DNA of 64,000 nucleotides. Origin: Neobacillus muris (GTDB lineage: Bacteria; Bacillota; Bacilli; Bacillales; Cytobacillaceae). A program made the position numbers and the translations under genes. Of this stretch, positions 1 to 8,732 are shown one piece after another. Below the pieces are notes generated by a model. It was not told where the DNA came from, ran no database searches, and worked only from the letters and a program-made list of their open reading frames with translations. Position 1 is the first letter of the stretch. Each line of letters opens with the position of its first letter. The stretch is taken from the NCBI RefSeq assembly GCF_943193175.1, contig NZ_CALPDF010000005.1:1-64000 (forward strand). Reading direction: 5' to 3'.

Positions 1-438
1 TTTTTGTCCTCTTGGCGGCTTCATGACGACAAATCTCGGGCGGTCTCACTGCTTTTTGTCCTCTTGACGGCTTCATGACGACAAACCTCAGACGGTCTCA
101 CTGCTTTTTGTCCTCTTGACGGCTTCATGACGACAAATCTCGGGCGGTCTCACTGCTTTTTGTCCTCTTGACGGCTTCATGACGACAAATCTTGGATGAC
201 CTCGCTAACTTTTGTCCTCTTGACAGCTTCATGACGACAAATCTCGGGCGGTCTCGATGCTTTTTGTCCTCTTGACGGCTTCATGACGACAAATCTTGGA
301 TGACCTCGCTAACTTTTGTCCTCTTGGCGGCTTCATGACGACAAATCTTGGATGACCTCGCTAACTTTTGTCCTCTTGACGGCTTCATGACGACAAACCT
401 CAGACGGTCTCACTGCTTTTTGTCCTCTTGACGGCTTC
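1..438. repeat. 52-bp-period tandem repeat array, copy 1
   Basis: Eight full units begin at 1, 53, 105, 157, 209, 261, 313 and 365, and a ninth, partial unit runs from 417 to about 438. The period is exactly 52 bp. The array starts at the first base, so it probably continues to the left. Each unit has a conserved core of about 33 bp starting TTTTGTCCTCTTGACGGCTT and ending CATGACGACAAA, then a 19-20 bp tail that comes in a few recurring versions. The core can fold into an imperfect hairpin: TTTGTC pairs with GACAAA, with an inner weak stem and a CGGCT loop. The same core and period recur at 37313-37530. I do not recognise the family. Confidence 0.95.
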
Positions 439-513
439 CTCTATTTCTCCAACCTCAACAGGCCTAAGAAGCATTTCATAAAACACTGAGACAAGTGCTT
501 TTTTCATTTTAAA

Positions 514-535
514 AGGCTGACGCTAAGGGCCAGCC
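514..535 (-). terminator. Rho-independent terminator after the tubulin-like gene
   Basis: On the minus strand a GGCTG...CAGCC stem with a loop of about 11 nt is followed by TTTT. It lies just past the stop codon at 547 and separates the gene from the repeat array. Confidence 0.55.
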
Positions 536-546
536 TCTCATTTACT

Positions 547-1653
547 TTATTTTTGATATTTCGACAACTTGGATGTGACCGATTCCGGTTTTCTTTGCTG
601 CTTGACCTTTAAGTTAGATGCCCATTGGATTCTCGACTCATATTTTTGTGTATGTTCTTTATTTACCAGGCCTTGCAGCCGGTCACGATTCTTCTCAATG
701 GATTCCTCCAGCGCTTTCAGCCTGCGGGCTGGAAAAGACAGACCCGCCAAAATAGTCGTGACCGTTGGATCCGTTTCAGTAATATAGGTTCCTTCGAATA
801 ATTCAAGCGGCTCCCCCACCCTTTCGAATACGGATGGCACATGAATCAGCTTTGCCATTGCCTCTGGCCCCTCATAGACCAATCCGGCACGGATGACACC
901 TGTCGACTCGACCGGGCAAAAAATCGAATTCAACCAGGATTGCTGAATTTTACTTGTTACGTCTGAGGTCGTTTTGGCGTCGGTAATGGCTGTGGAAGCA
1001 ATGACGGTTACTCCTCTGGTGCTGAGAATATTCATTAAGTCTGTTTCATCAAAATTCCCGTAAAAGGAACTCTTTTTCGTTACTTGGAGCACATGATTAA
1101 TAGCTTCCATTACTTGGCGGTTAGAAGAAAGGTAGATTTGATGTTTACTGGATTGTGGGTTAGCACGTCGCATCTGGTCATTATCAACAAGAAACACAGA
1201 AGAAAGCGAATCAATTTTTGAAATCTCCTCCAGACATTCTGCCGCATTGATTCGGTTGCCTGCCAGGACGTTCCGTTCAGGGACAATGGCAATCGCACCA
1301 ATATGAACGCCAGGGAGCTGGTCTAAAAGAAGGTCAATCAATAGCGGACTCATTCCGGATCCAGTGCCGCCATCCGTTGAGAAAGCCACTAGCAGCAGCC
1401 TAATGTTTTTAAATGACCGCTGCACAAATTCAACGATTTCTCGATAATTCTCATTTACTGCTTTTAAACCGATGGTTCGATCCTGTCCGGCCCCACTGTA
1501 ACCAGGTACAAAATACTTTTTCTCCACCCTGGTATTGACGGCCCCATCACGCTGGTTCGTATTAATCAGAGCTGCTTGGAATCCCATCGTTGCAGCTATC
1601 TCTGCTATATTCCCGCCGGCTTGGCCGACGCCTAATATTCCAATTGATTTCAT
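547..1653 (-). CDS. Tubulin/FtsZ-like GTPase (TubZ type)
   Basis: This 368-residue protein has a tubulin-superfamily GTPase fold. Visible are an N-terminal GVGQAGGN nucleotide loop (8-15), the tubulin signature GGTGSG (95-100), and a T7-like loop FDETDLMN (201-208) with acidic residues at 202 and 205, where FtsZ and TubZ carry the residues that trigger GTP hydrolysis on the next subunit. The C-terminal 30 or so residues are Lys/Arg-rich; TubZ uses a basic tail to contact its DNA-bound adaptor TubR. It is not the housekeeping ftsZ: there is no ftsA neighbour and the sequence is divergent. An AGGAGGGGG ribosome site precedes the ATG. TubZ proteins usually segregate plasmids or phages, so a chromosomal copy beside a tandem repeat array is unusual. 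No TubR-like gene is visible, but the window ends at the array. The role is inferred. Confidence 0.8.
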   Translation of the reverse strand: MKSIGILGVGQAGGNIAEIAATMGFQAALINTNQRDGAVNTRVEKKYFVPGYSGAGQDRTIGLKAVNENYREIVEFVQRSFKNIRLLLVAFSTDGGTGSGMSPLLIDLLLDQLPGVHIGAIAIVPERNVLAGNRINAAECLEEISKIDSLSSVFLVDNDQMRRANPQSSKHQIYLSSNRQVMEAINHVLQVTKKSSFYGNFDETDLMNILSTRGVTVIASTAITDAKTTSDVTSKIQQSWLNSIFCPVESTGVIRAGLVYEGPEAMAKLIHVPSVFERVGEPLELFEGTYITETDPTVTTILAGLSFPARRLKALEESIEKNRDRLQGLVNKEHTQKYESRIQWASNLKVKQQRKPESVTSKLSKYQK

Positions 1654-1816
1654 CCCATCCCCCTCCTTCTCTTACTAAATAATACTCATGTTTTAAAAAA
1701 ATAGACTTTTTCATTTGAAATTGCACGAAAATAGTTGGGAACCAATTCCAGATCGCCTTTCTTATAAACAAGCCCTTCCAACTACGTAAAAAACAATGCC
1801 ATCTTATGTAGAAATA

Positions 1817-2489
1817 TTAAGTTAATGCTGGCAAGTTCACTTCAACGCAAGTTCCATGCATACTGCTCAGAATATTCACCTTCCCCTTATGTTCCTCAAC
1901 AATCTGGCAGCTTACAGGCATGCCAAGTCCTGTCCCTTGTTCTTTTGTCGTGAAAAATGGCTCATGGATTCTGTCGAGGATATCAGCTAGAATGCCGCTC
2001 CCCTGGTCAATTATCCGGATCTGGATCTAGGACTCGTCCGAATCAGATCCTTCAATCAAAAGAATGCCTCCGTCCGGCATCGCCTCAATGGCATTTTTGA
2101 TATAATTGATAAACACTTGCTTGAGCTGATTTTCATCACCGACGATCGTTTCCTCCTTAAAACGATACTTTTTTTCAACTTCGATATTATATAATAAAGC
2201 CTGAGATTCCATAAGGGCGAGAACCTGATCCAGCAGCACCCGATTGGCTCTCATTTATATAAGCCGGAATAAAAAGATGGCTTAGACTCTTCTGTTCTAA
2301 TTCATTTTTAGAGCACCTCAGGAGTGCTTCACAATGTTCATTCACATATACCAAATTCTCCGACATATTGACGATCAAGAAGGGGTCTGCCTGGTTTGAT
2401 AGAACGGAGAAATAGCGTTCCAAATTGACGTCAATATAAATGTCGAGCAAGCAGTTTAACCGTTTGATTTCATCGCCTTCCATTAGCAT
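1817..2489 (-). pseudogene. Decayed PAS-domain sensor histidine kinase
   Basis: Remnant of a sporulation-kinase-like histidine kinase. The 5' part (from the ATG at 2489, after GGGAGAG) encodes an N-terminal helix and a PAS domain. Near 2260 the frame breaks, and the next frame resumes late in the kinase at LDQVLALMESQALL. The dimerisation domain with the phospho-accepting His has been deleted. The ATPase domain follows with an N-box NYIKNAIEAMPDGG, but an in-frame TAG at 2026-2028 interrupts it. Beyond the stop the same frame still reads DQGSGI and FFTTKEQGTGLGM (G boxes) to a natural stop at 1817. With one deletion plus frameshift, one nonsense codon and no His site, it cannot be a working kinase. 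Confidence 0.88.
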
Positions 2490-2511
2490 CCAATCTCTCC
2501 CTATAATAAAA

Positions 2512-2556
2512 TAAGCCAAAATAGGCCGCAGGTAAATCTGGGCTTATTTTGGCTTA
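2512..2556. repeat. Inverted repeat upstream of the kinase remnant
   Basis: Perfect 12-bp arms, TAAGCCAAAATA at 2512-2523 and TATTTTGGCTTA at 2545-2556, are separated by 21 nt. No T-run follows on either strand, so this is not an obvious terminator. It may be an old operator or a leader hairpin of the dead kinase gene. Confidence 0.6.
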
Positions 2557-2730
2557 AATTCTAGCGTTTATCTAGAAAATCATTGCCTATTCAACTAACC
2601 AAAAAACGCAATAAAGATTAATGGACATTCCTTTATCACTGTATTTAATATTAATAGTATACTTTTTTTGGATAATTTTTCTAGCACTTTTTATTGGGAA
2701 AACTTAAAAACCAAAGCTATCAAAATGACA

Positions 2731-4125
2731 TTAAACAAGCTTATGGGCATACCACTTTTTGCCTTTAAACCTTAAAACGAAGACTATTCCTCGTACACCC
2801 CATTCGACAATCATCGCAACCCAGACGCCAATTATTCCGAATCCAAAGGTAATTCCTAGTAAATACCCAAGGACTACCCTTAGCAGCCACATTGACAGCA
2901 ACGATGCAACCGAAGTGAAATTAGAGTCTCCTGCAGCCCGCAACGCAGCTGGCAAATTAAAGCTGACCGGCCACAGCAGCGGCTGAGCAATCGCTGACAC
3001 GACGATTAGAGTAAAAATAGTCGGGACAATTTCATCCGGTGTATGAAACAGCTTCATCAGCAGCGGAAAAAACGGCAGCATCACCATCGATGTAACAACG
3101 AAAAGGATAGAGGAAAGCCCCATCAGTGATTTAGTAAATTTCTTTGCATCATGGATATTTTTTCTTCCGATACATTGGCCCACAACTGTCACCATGGCAA
3201 TTCCTATGGCATTTGGACCAATTTGAAATAATAACGTGATGGACCCGCCGATAGCATTTGCTGTTAACGCCAATGTCCCCAATTGGACAATAAATGTTTG
3301 CGTCAGCAGCTTTCCACCGTTAAAGAAGATTTGCTCAGCCGCAAACGGCAAGCCGATAAACATGACCTTCTTTAAGATGGAAAAATCAAAATGAATCGCA
3401 TTTTTTATTTTAAAATGAATGGTATCATTATATTTAATAATATAAATTAACGATGCAGCCATCCCCAATAATCTGGCCGCAATTGTAGCGATAATTAATC
3501 CTTCTACTCCTAAATGAAAAACGATAATTAATAGGATGTTTAGAACGGTGTTGGTCAAGTTTAGCAAGAGTGATAAATTCAGACATGGTTTCGTCTCGCC
3601 CACACCTCTTAATGCCCCCGTCACTGCTTGGAAAATAGCAATCAATGGATAAGAGATGCAGCTGCCGATTAAATAGATTTTGGCATTCTGCATAACGTCG
3701 GCCTCCGCCTTTCCAAACAGGAGATTGAGAAGCTCCGTGTGAAAAATAATCACGAGAGCGCCAAGCAATACAGAAAAGAGGGTAACCGCCGATATGGCCT
3801 GAGTAGCCGTTTTAGACACCATCTTCATGTTCCCATTGCCTTTATATTGTGCCACAATGACGGTTCCCCCAGTAGCCACCGCAATAAAGACATTGACCAA
3901 AAAGATATTCAATGAATCTACCATACTTACTGCACTGACCGCTGCCACACCAGCCGAACTGACCATCGCCGTATTCAATAAACTCATAATCACCAAAAAC
4001 GCCTGATCGACAAACAAGGGGAGAATAATATCAAAAATCTGCTTGTAATCTATTGCTTCACCAGTAAAATATTTATTTAACAATAAAATCGTTTTCCGTT
4101 TTGTCATCAAAGCCAGACTTTTCAT
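2731..4125 (-). CDS. MATE family multidrug/Na+ antiporter
   Basis: This 464-residue polytopic membrane protein has two tandem MatE domains of about six helices each, the normal length for the family. MATE proteins export cationic drugs and metabolites in exchange for Na+ or H+. Recognisable features are the early LFVDQAFLVIMSLLNTAMV helix region and the second-half TQTFIVQLGTLALTANAI region. It stands alone: downstream is the kinase remnant, upstream a 220-bp gap and a terminator. The substrate cannot be read from sequence. Confidence 0.88.
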   Translation of the reverse strand: MKSLALMTKRKTILLLNKYFTGEAIDYKQIFDIILPLFVDQAFLVIMSLLNTAMVSSAGVAAVSAVSMVDSLNIFLVNVFIAVATGGTVIVAQYKGNGNMKMVSKTATQAISAVTLFSVLLGALVIIFHTELLNLLFGKAEADVMQNAKIYLIGSCISYPLIAIFQAVTGALRGVGETKPCLNLSLLLNLTNTVLNILLIIVFHLGVEGLIIATIAARLLGMAASLIYIIKYNDTIHFKIKNAIHFDFSILKKVMFIGLPFAAEQIFFNGGKLLTQTFIVQLGTLALTANAIGGSITLLFQIGPNAIGIAMVTVVGQCIGRKNIHDAKKFTKSLMGLSSILFVVTSMVMLPFFPLLMKLFHTPDEIVPTIFTLIVVSAIAQPLLWPVSFNLPAALRAAGDSNFTSVASLLSMWLLRVVLGYLLGITFGFGIIGVWVAMIVEWGVRGIVFVLRFKGKKWYAHKLV

Positions 4126-4273
4126 TTAGCCACACTTCTTTGTTTAGAAATTGTCAAAAACACCCTTATTTAAGAGTACGCAATATTATAACATGATTGC
4201 CGTGAGAAAACAGTGATTTTTCGCCTATCGAAGTAAATTTTTGGTATATGGGAAGTTTCGTCAATAACTCACG

Positions 4274-4308
4274 CCAAAAAGGAACCTTCTAAATGAATAG
4301 GTTCCTTT
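4274..4308 (-). terminator. Terminator after the aminotransferase gene
   Basis: Perfect 10-bp stem AAAGGAACCT / AGGTTCCTTT with an 11-nt loop. On the minus strand it ends in TTTTT. It follows the stop codon at 4346. Confidence 0.85.
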
Positions 4309-4345
4309 CGTTTCCTCAATTCTAAAAATATTTCAATCCTTATTC

Positions 4346-5536
4346 TTATTTTCGGTACTCATTCATGACGAATCTTTCTAATGCAGGCAGGGAGCGCTTT
4401 ACTTTATCCGTATCGATGCAATAGGCCATTCGGAAATACCCTGGGCATCCAAAACTATCGCCTGGCACAAGAATCAAATCATATTTTAAGGCTTTTTGGC
4501 AAAAGGCATTCGCATCCTCCTCCAATGCCTTTGGAAAAATATAAAAGGTTCCGTCCGGCTTCACGCAGGTGAATCCAAGTTCCATTAATTTCTCATAAAT
4601 CAAATTCATATTCGTCTCATAGACAGACATATCGGCCGTCAAATCAACCACTTCCGCAACGGCGAGCTGAATTAAGGATGGCGGGCAGTTATGGCCGATT
4701 CCCCTGGAAATCTGTCCGCACATACTGACAATCAAGCCGGAATCTTTGCAGGCAGGATGGACGGCTACATAGCCAATCCGTTCTCCAGGAAGTGATAGAG
4801 ATTTAGAGTAGGAGTAACAGGAAAGGGTGTTATCATAAAAATTAGATACATAGATTGATTCTGCCCCTTCAAATAAAATCTCCCTATAAGGCTCATCCGA
4901 AATAATAAAAATCTCGTGCCCGTATTCCTTTTCCTTTTGGCGGAGAAGATCGGCCAGCTTCTGAATAGTATCAGAAGAATAAATGACTCCTGAAGGATTG
5001 TTCGGTGAATTAATTAATATCGCTGCTACTTTCTCGGTCAACATTTCTTCAAACAATGTGAAGTTGATTTGAAAATCCTCTGGATGAGGAGGAACCACTT
5101 TCAGAACGGCCCCTGTCAAATCTATGTAAGGGTGGTATTCAGGGAAAAATGGAGCAAATGTCAGGACTTCATCTCCCGGTTTCGTGACACACCGGACCGC
5201 ATGGGCAACTGCTCCAGCAGCACCGGTTGTCATAAAGATATGATTTTCCGTATAGTTCAAATCGAAACGCCGATTCAAGGAATCCGCGATTTTTTTTCTG
5301 ACTGAAGGTATTCCTAAACTTGGACTATAACCATGAAGCTCCGCAGGACTTTTAGTAGACAGCAGCTGGATCATTACCTTCGTAAATTCTTCCGGAACCG
5401 GAACAGACGGATTCCCTAAGCTGTAATCAAAAACATTCTCATAGCCGATTTCCTTCCCGCGTTCTGCTGCAAACTCCGCCAGTTCTCTAATCACCGATTT
5501 TCCCTGCAGCATCTTCTTGTATTTTTCTGAAATCAT
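4346..5536 (-). CDS. PLP-dependent class I/II aminotransferase
   Basis: Fold-type I aminotransferase of about 396 residues. Visible are NSPNNPSG (around 176-183), the Asp in ISDEPY that contacts the pyridine nitrogen (214), and the Schiff-base lysine in SYSKSLSLPGERIGY (245). I take the ATG at 5536 because a GGGAGG site sits just upstream; the longer frame back to 5593 would overlap the preceding gene. The gene follows the hydroxyacid dehydrogenase with 19 bp between them, so the two form an operon and may act on the same keto/amino/hydroxy acid, for example in D-amino or 2-oxo acid turnover. The substrate is unknown. Confidence 0.87.
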   Translation of the reverse strand: MISEKYKKMLQGKSVIRELAEFAAERGKEIGYENVFDYSLGNPSVPVPEEFTKVMIQLLSTKSPAELHGYSPSLGIPSVRKKIADSLNRRFDLNYTENHIFMTTGAAGAVAHAVRCVTKPGDEVLTFAPFFPEYHPYIDLTGAVLKVVPPHPEDFQINFTLFEEMLTEKVAAILINSPNNPSGVIYSSDTIQKLADLLRQKEKEYGHEIFIISDEPYREILFEGAESIYVSNFYDNTLSCYSYSKSLSLPGERIGYVAVHPACKDSGLIVSMCGQISRGIGHNCPPSLIQLAVAEVVDLTADMSVYETNMNLIYEKLMELGFTCVKPDGTFYIFPKALEEDANAFCQKALKYDLILVPGDSFGCPGYFRMAYCIDTDKVKRSLPALERFVMNEYRK

Positions 5537-5555
5537 TCTGTTTCCTCCCAGCTTT

Positions 5556-6545
5556 TTATAATCCGTTAACAATATGGTCAGGACGCTGTCCATTTAAGGC
5601 AGCAGCAATATTGGTCCAGTTTTTTTTGTGTGCGCGGTAAAAATAGCTTGTGGTAATGCCTCCGATATGCGGGGAAAAAATAATCCGTTCCGCATACTCC
5701 TCTGGCAAATTTAACAGGATATTATCCCGGGTAGTCGGTTCTGGAGCCACCGTATCTAACCCTGCCCCTTTTATTTGATCGGATACAATGGCATTGTAAA
5801 GGGCTTGATTATCAACGATTTCGCCGCGGGCTGTATTAATCAGATAGGAAGCCGGCTTCATTTTGCCTAAAAATTCGGAGTTAATCATTCCTGTTGTTTC
5901 AGGGGTGACTGGACAATGGATACTGATGATATCGCAGGTTCGGGCCATTTCATCCAATTCCATATAAGATACATGATAGGCGTGTTCCACAGCAGACGGC
6001 TTTCTCGTTTTCGTGTAATAGTATGTGTCACATTCAAATGGCTCCAGTCTTTTCGCTGTCGCTTTGGCGATATCTCCGAAGCCGATTAAGCCAATTTTAC
6101 AGTCAGAAAGTTCGGTAATGCCTTCCACCATCATTCGTTCCTTCATCTGAATTTGGCCGCCTTCCCGCTCTGTACGGTCACCAACGATGACATTTCGAAG
6201 CAAGGCCAGCATGAGCAGCAGAGTCTGTTCCGCGACTGCGCCGGCATTGGCCCCTTTGCAATTGCAGACGTATATGCCTCTTTCCTTTGCGGCTTCCAAA
6301 TCAATCCCGTTAAATCCGACCCCTTCAGACTGGATGATTTTCAGGTTTCGCATCTGGCGGATGACCTTTCCTGAAAGCTTCGCCATTGGATCAATCGCTA
6401 TGGCATCAGCGTCAGAGGCAGCTTCCAGCAGTTCTTCATCCTTTGCACCACGCGGGCAGAAAACCATTGTCATCTGTTTGGTGATTTCCAGGCCGGGCAT
6501 ATATTTTTTATAGCGGTCTTCATTTCCAATGATTAAAATTTTCAT
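5556..6545 (-). CDS. D-isomer specific 2-hydroxyacid dehydrogenase
   Basis: NAD(P)-dependent dehydrogenase of 329 residues that reduces a 2-oxoacid to a D-2-hydroxyacid. The Rossmann motif is GLIGFGDIA (around 153-160). The catalytic triad is visible as Arg240 in NTARGE, Glu269 in the APEP segment, and His293 in SPHIGG. The substrate loop EGVGFNGID is typical of the phosphoglycerate dehydrogenase/glyoxylate reductase group. No ACT domain is present, so it is not a classical SerA. It is the first gene of a two-gene unit with the aminotransferase. The exact substrate is not readable. Confidence 0.87.
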   Translation of the reverse strand: MKILIIGNEDRYKKYMPGLEITKQMTMVFCPRGAKDEELLEAASDADAIAIDPMAKLSGKVIRQMRNLKIIQSEGVGFNGIDLEAAKERGIYVCNCKGANAGAVAEQTLLLMLALLRNVIVGDRTEREGGQIQMKERMMVEGITELSDCKIGLIGFGDIAKATAKRLEPFECDTYYYTKTRKPSAVEHAYHVSYMELDEMARTCDIISIHCPVTPETTGMINSEFLGKMKPASYLINTARGEIVDNQALYNAIVSDQIKGAGLDTVAPEPTTRDNILLNLPEEYAERIIFSPHIGGITTSYFYRAHKKNWTNIAAALNGQRPDHIVNGL

Positions 6546-6634
6546 CCTGTGCTCCTTTCTATCAAAAGTATATAAGTTTACTATAAACCTTTTGGCAAAA
6601 AGAACGGTAAATATTTTTTAAAAATTTCAGAAAA

Positions 6635-6685
6635 CAAAAAAATAGTGCTGCTAGAGAATCAGTTTTCACTCATTTCTGACAGCAC
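6635..6685 (-). terminator. Terminator after yclQ
   Basis: On the minus strand GTGCTGTCAG pairs with CTGA...AGCAGCAC across a bulged loop, followed by TATTTTTTT. It lies just past the yclQ stop at 6705. Confidence 0.75.
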
Positions 6686-6704
6686 CCGTACATCCAATAG
6701 GAAT

Positions 6705-7724
6705 CTATTTTAATTCATCTAAAATCTCATTAATTTTTTCAAGCTCAGATTGTAAGCCGCCGCCGCTTAAATACCAGAGCGGGCCATCTAAGTAAACAAT
6801 TTTTTTGTTTTTATAAGCATCTGTTTTCTTAATGATTTCATTTTCCATATCAGCTTTGATATTGGATTCTCCCCCTACCGCTGCTGTACGGTCGATGACA
6901 AACAATACTTGCGGGTTAAATTCTAAAATGGCTTCAAAACCAAAGTTAGAACCATGTGAGGAAGATTCGATATTTTCTGTTACTGGCTTGAAACCGTAGA
7001 CGTCATAGATATAACCGTAACGAGAATTGGTTGAGAAACCTGATAATTTACCTTCGTTGTACATGGTCACTAATGACGTGTCATACTTTCCAGCTAAAGC
7101 CTTAATGTCTTCTAAAGCTGAATCGAATTTTGCCGTGTACTCTTTAGCTTCAGCTTCTTTACCAAACATTTTAGCGGCCAGATCTACTGAAGCTAAGAAA
7201 GTATTCCAATAATCATCTTCAGATGTACCAACGAACACGACAGGTGCAATTTCCTTTAACTCTTCATAGTAGGCAGATTGACGGCCGGAAATGAAAATGA
7301 CATCTGGATCCATTTCAGCGATATCTTCTAGTAATGGCTCCTTTAAACCGCCGACACTTTTATACTCATCTCCGGAGTATTTCTCAAGGTGAGCGGGCAA
7401 TGTAGAATCCTTGGCAACCCCTACAATTCCGTCAACACCTAGTGCATCTAACGTATCTAAAAAGCCATAATCAAATACAACAATTTTTTCTGGCATTTTT
7501 TCAAATGTTACATCCTCATAGTTAATAGTGCCTTTTTCTTCACTTTGAGATGAAGCTACTGTTGGAGATACAGTCATTGGATAAGCTGTACCATCTGCTT
7601 TCGCTTCTGTTTTTTTCTCCGCAGATGCAGTCGTTTTCTCTGATGCAGTATCTTCACCAGAACCACAGGCCGTAAGCAGTAAAGACAGAGCTAAAACTGC
7701 GCTAGCAAACTTCCATTTTTTCAT
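6705..7724 (-). CDS. Siderophore-binding lipoprotein (YclQ-like)
   Basis: Substrate-binding protein of 339 residues for iron-siderophore import. A lipoprotein signal peptide ends at the lipobox LLTAC (Cys20), followed by a Ser/Thr/Lys-rich linker and a periplasmic-binding-protein fold of the FhuD/FepB class (VFDYGFLDTLDALGVDGIVG). Order and size match B. subtilis YclQ, the petrobactin receptor of yclNOPQ. It is 240 bp downstream of yclP, with a hairpin and two Fur boxes between, so it can probably be transcribed from its own promoter to make receptor in excess. Ligand specificity for petrobactin is inferred from gene order. Confidence 0.88.
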   Translation of the reverse strand: MKKWKFASAVLALSLLLTACGSGEDTASEKTTASAEKKTEAKADGTAYPMTVSPTVASSQSEEKGTINYEDVTFEKMPEKIVVFDYGFLDTLDALGVDGIVGVAKDSTLPAHLEKYSGDEYKSVGGLKEPLLEDIAEMDPDVIFISGRQSAYYEELKEIAPVVFVGTSEDDYWNTFLASVDLAAKMFGKEAEAKEYTAKFDSALEDIKALAGKYDTSLVTMYNEGKLSGFSTNSRYGYIYDVYGFKPVTENIESSSHGSNFGFEAILEFNPQVLFVIDRTAAVGGESNIKADMENEIIKKTDAYKNKKIVYLDGPLWYLSGGGLQSELEKINEILDELK

Positions 7725-7762
7725 GTTTCTTTCTCTCCTTTTATGTATCTTTTAATTAAGAA

Positions 7763-7793
7763 TGATAATCATTATCACTGATAACAATTCTCA
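7763..7793. promoter_or_regulatory. Two Fur boxes upstream of yclQ
   Basis: TGATAATCATTATCA at 7763-7777 is a perfect match to the 7-1-7 Fur box. A second copy, TGATAACAATTCTCA, follows one base later at 7779-7793 with two mismatches. Both lie 39-69 bp before the yclQ start, so iron repression of the receptor gene is expected. Confidence 0.92.
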
Positions 7794-7899
7794 TTGTAAC
7801 GGCAAAATTTTTTGTCGTCAATAAAAATCCGCAAATTTTCTAAAAATATTCGAGATACCTGGCCGGTGGTGAAATGGCATATTGGAAAAATCCGCAAAT

Positions 7900-7939
7900 A
7901 AAATAACGCCTAGGGAAACAGGCAAACTTTCCTCTAGGC
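7900..7939 (-). terminator. Partial terminator between yclP and yclQ
   Basis: GCCTAGGGAAA pairs with TTTCCTCTAGGC. The minus-strand downstream sequence is only moderately T-rich (GTTATTTTATTT). It may attenuate read-through or stabilise the upstream message. Confidence 0.5.
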
Positions 7940-7964
7940 TGCTCTTTACTTATTTTTAGTTGAA

Positions 7965-8732
7965 TTACGTTTGAGAATTGAAATAAACACAAATACGGCA
8001 CCCATTTTGCTCTTGAATGGGTATATCCATATCGTAAATATCACGCAGTGCATCCGAATTAATAATTTCATGCGTAGGTCCATTTTTTACAAGCTTTCCG
8101 TCTTTTAACGCGACAATCCGGTCTGAATAAACAGACGCAAAATTAATGTCGTGAAGGACGATGACAACGGTTTTGCCAAGCTCATCCACAAGCTTCCGCA
8201 AAATTTTCATAATTTGAACAGAATGCTTCATGTCTAAGTTATTTAAAGGCTCATCCAGCAATATATAGTCCGTGTCTTGCGCAATAACCATCGCAATAAA
8301 CGCACGCTGTTTTTGCCCGCCAGATAATTCATCCAGCAGCTTATCCTGCATATCTGTTAAATTCATATATTCTAAAGCTTGATCTACGAATTTTTCGTCT
8401 TCTGATTTAAGGCGTCCTCTTGAGTAAGGATAGCGGCCAAATGAAACAAGCTCACGAACCGTCAAGCGGACATTAATAAAGTTCGCTTGCTTTAAAATCG
8501 AAACACGCTTTGAAAACTCAGACGACTTCCATTTTTTTATATTGTTTTTATCTAGTAGCACTTCACCTGTATCTGCTTCCAATAGTCGGCTTACCATAGA
8601 AAGAAGTGTCGATTTACCAGCACCATTCGGTCCTATAAACGATGTGATCGTCCCAGGTTCGATAGTTACCGATACATCTTCTACAACAGGCTTCTTGCCA
8701 AATTGCTTTGTTAATCCCTTGATTTCAATCAT
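7965..8732 (-). CDS. Iron-siderophore ABC transporter ATPase (YclP)
   Basis: Cytoplasmic ATPase of 255 residues with Walker A GPNGAGKST (34-42), signature LSGGQ (136-140), Walker B ILLDEP (157-162) and a switch His in VLHDINFA. The closest type is the FepC/FhuC/YclP group of iron importers. The start overlaps the stop of the upstream permease as ATGA, indicating translational coupling. It powers the YclN-YclO permease pair. Confidence 0.9.
   Translation of the reverse strand: MIEIKGLTKQFGKKPVVEDVSVTIEPGTITSFIGPNGAGKSTLLSMVSRLLEADTGEVLLDKNNIKKWKSSEFSKRVSILKQANFINVRLTVRELVSFGRYPYSRGRLKSEDEKFVDQALEYMNLTDMQDKLLDELSGGQKQRAFIAMVIAQDTDYILLDEPLNNLDMKHSVQIMKILRKLVDELGKTVVIVLHDINFASVYSDRIVALKDGKLVKNGPTHEIINSDALRDIYDMDIPIQEQNGCRICVYFNSQT

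Noticed and set aside
1..438. CRISPR array
   Set aside because: Tails between the cores are near-identical, recurring and too short, the core is not CRISPR-like, and no cas gene is present.
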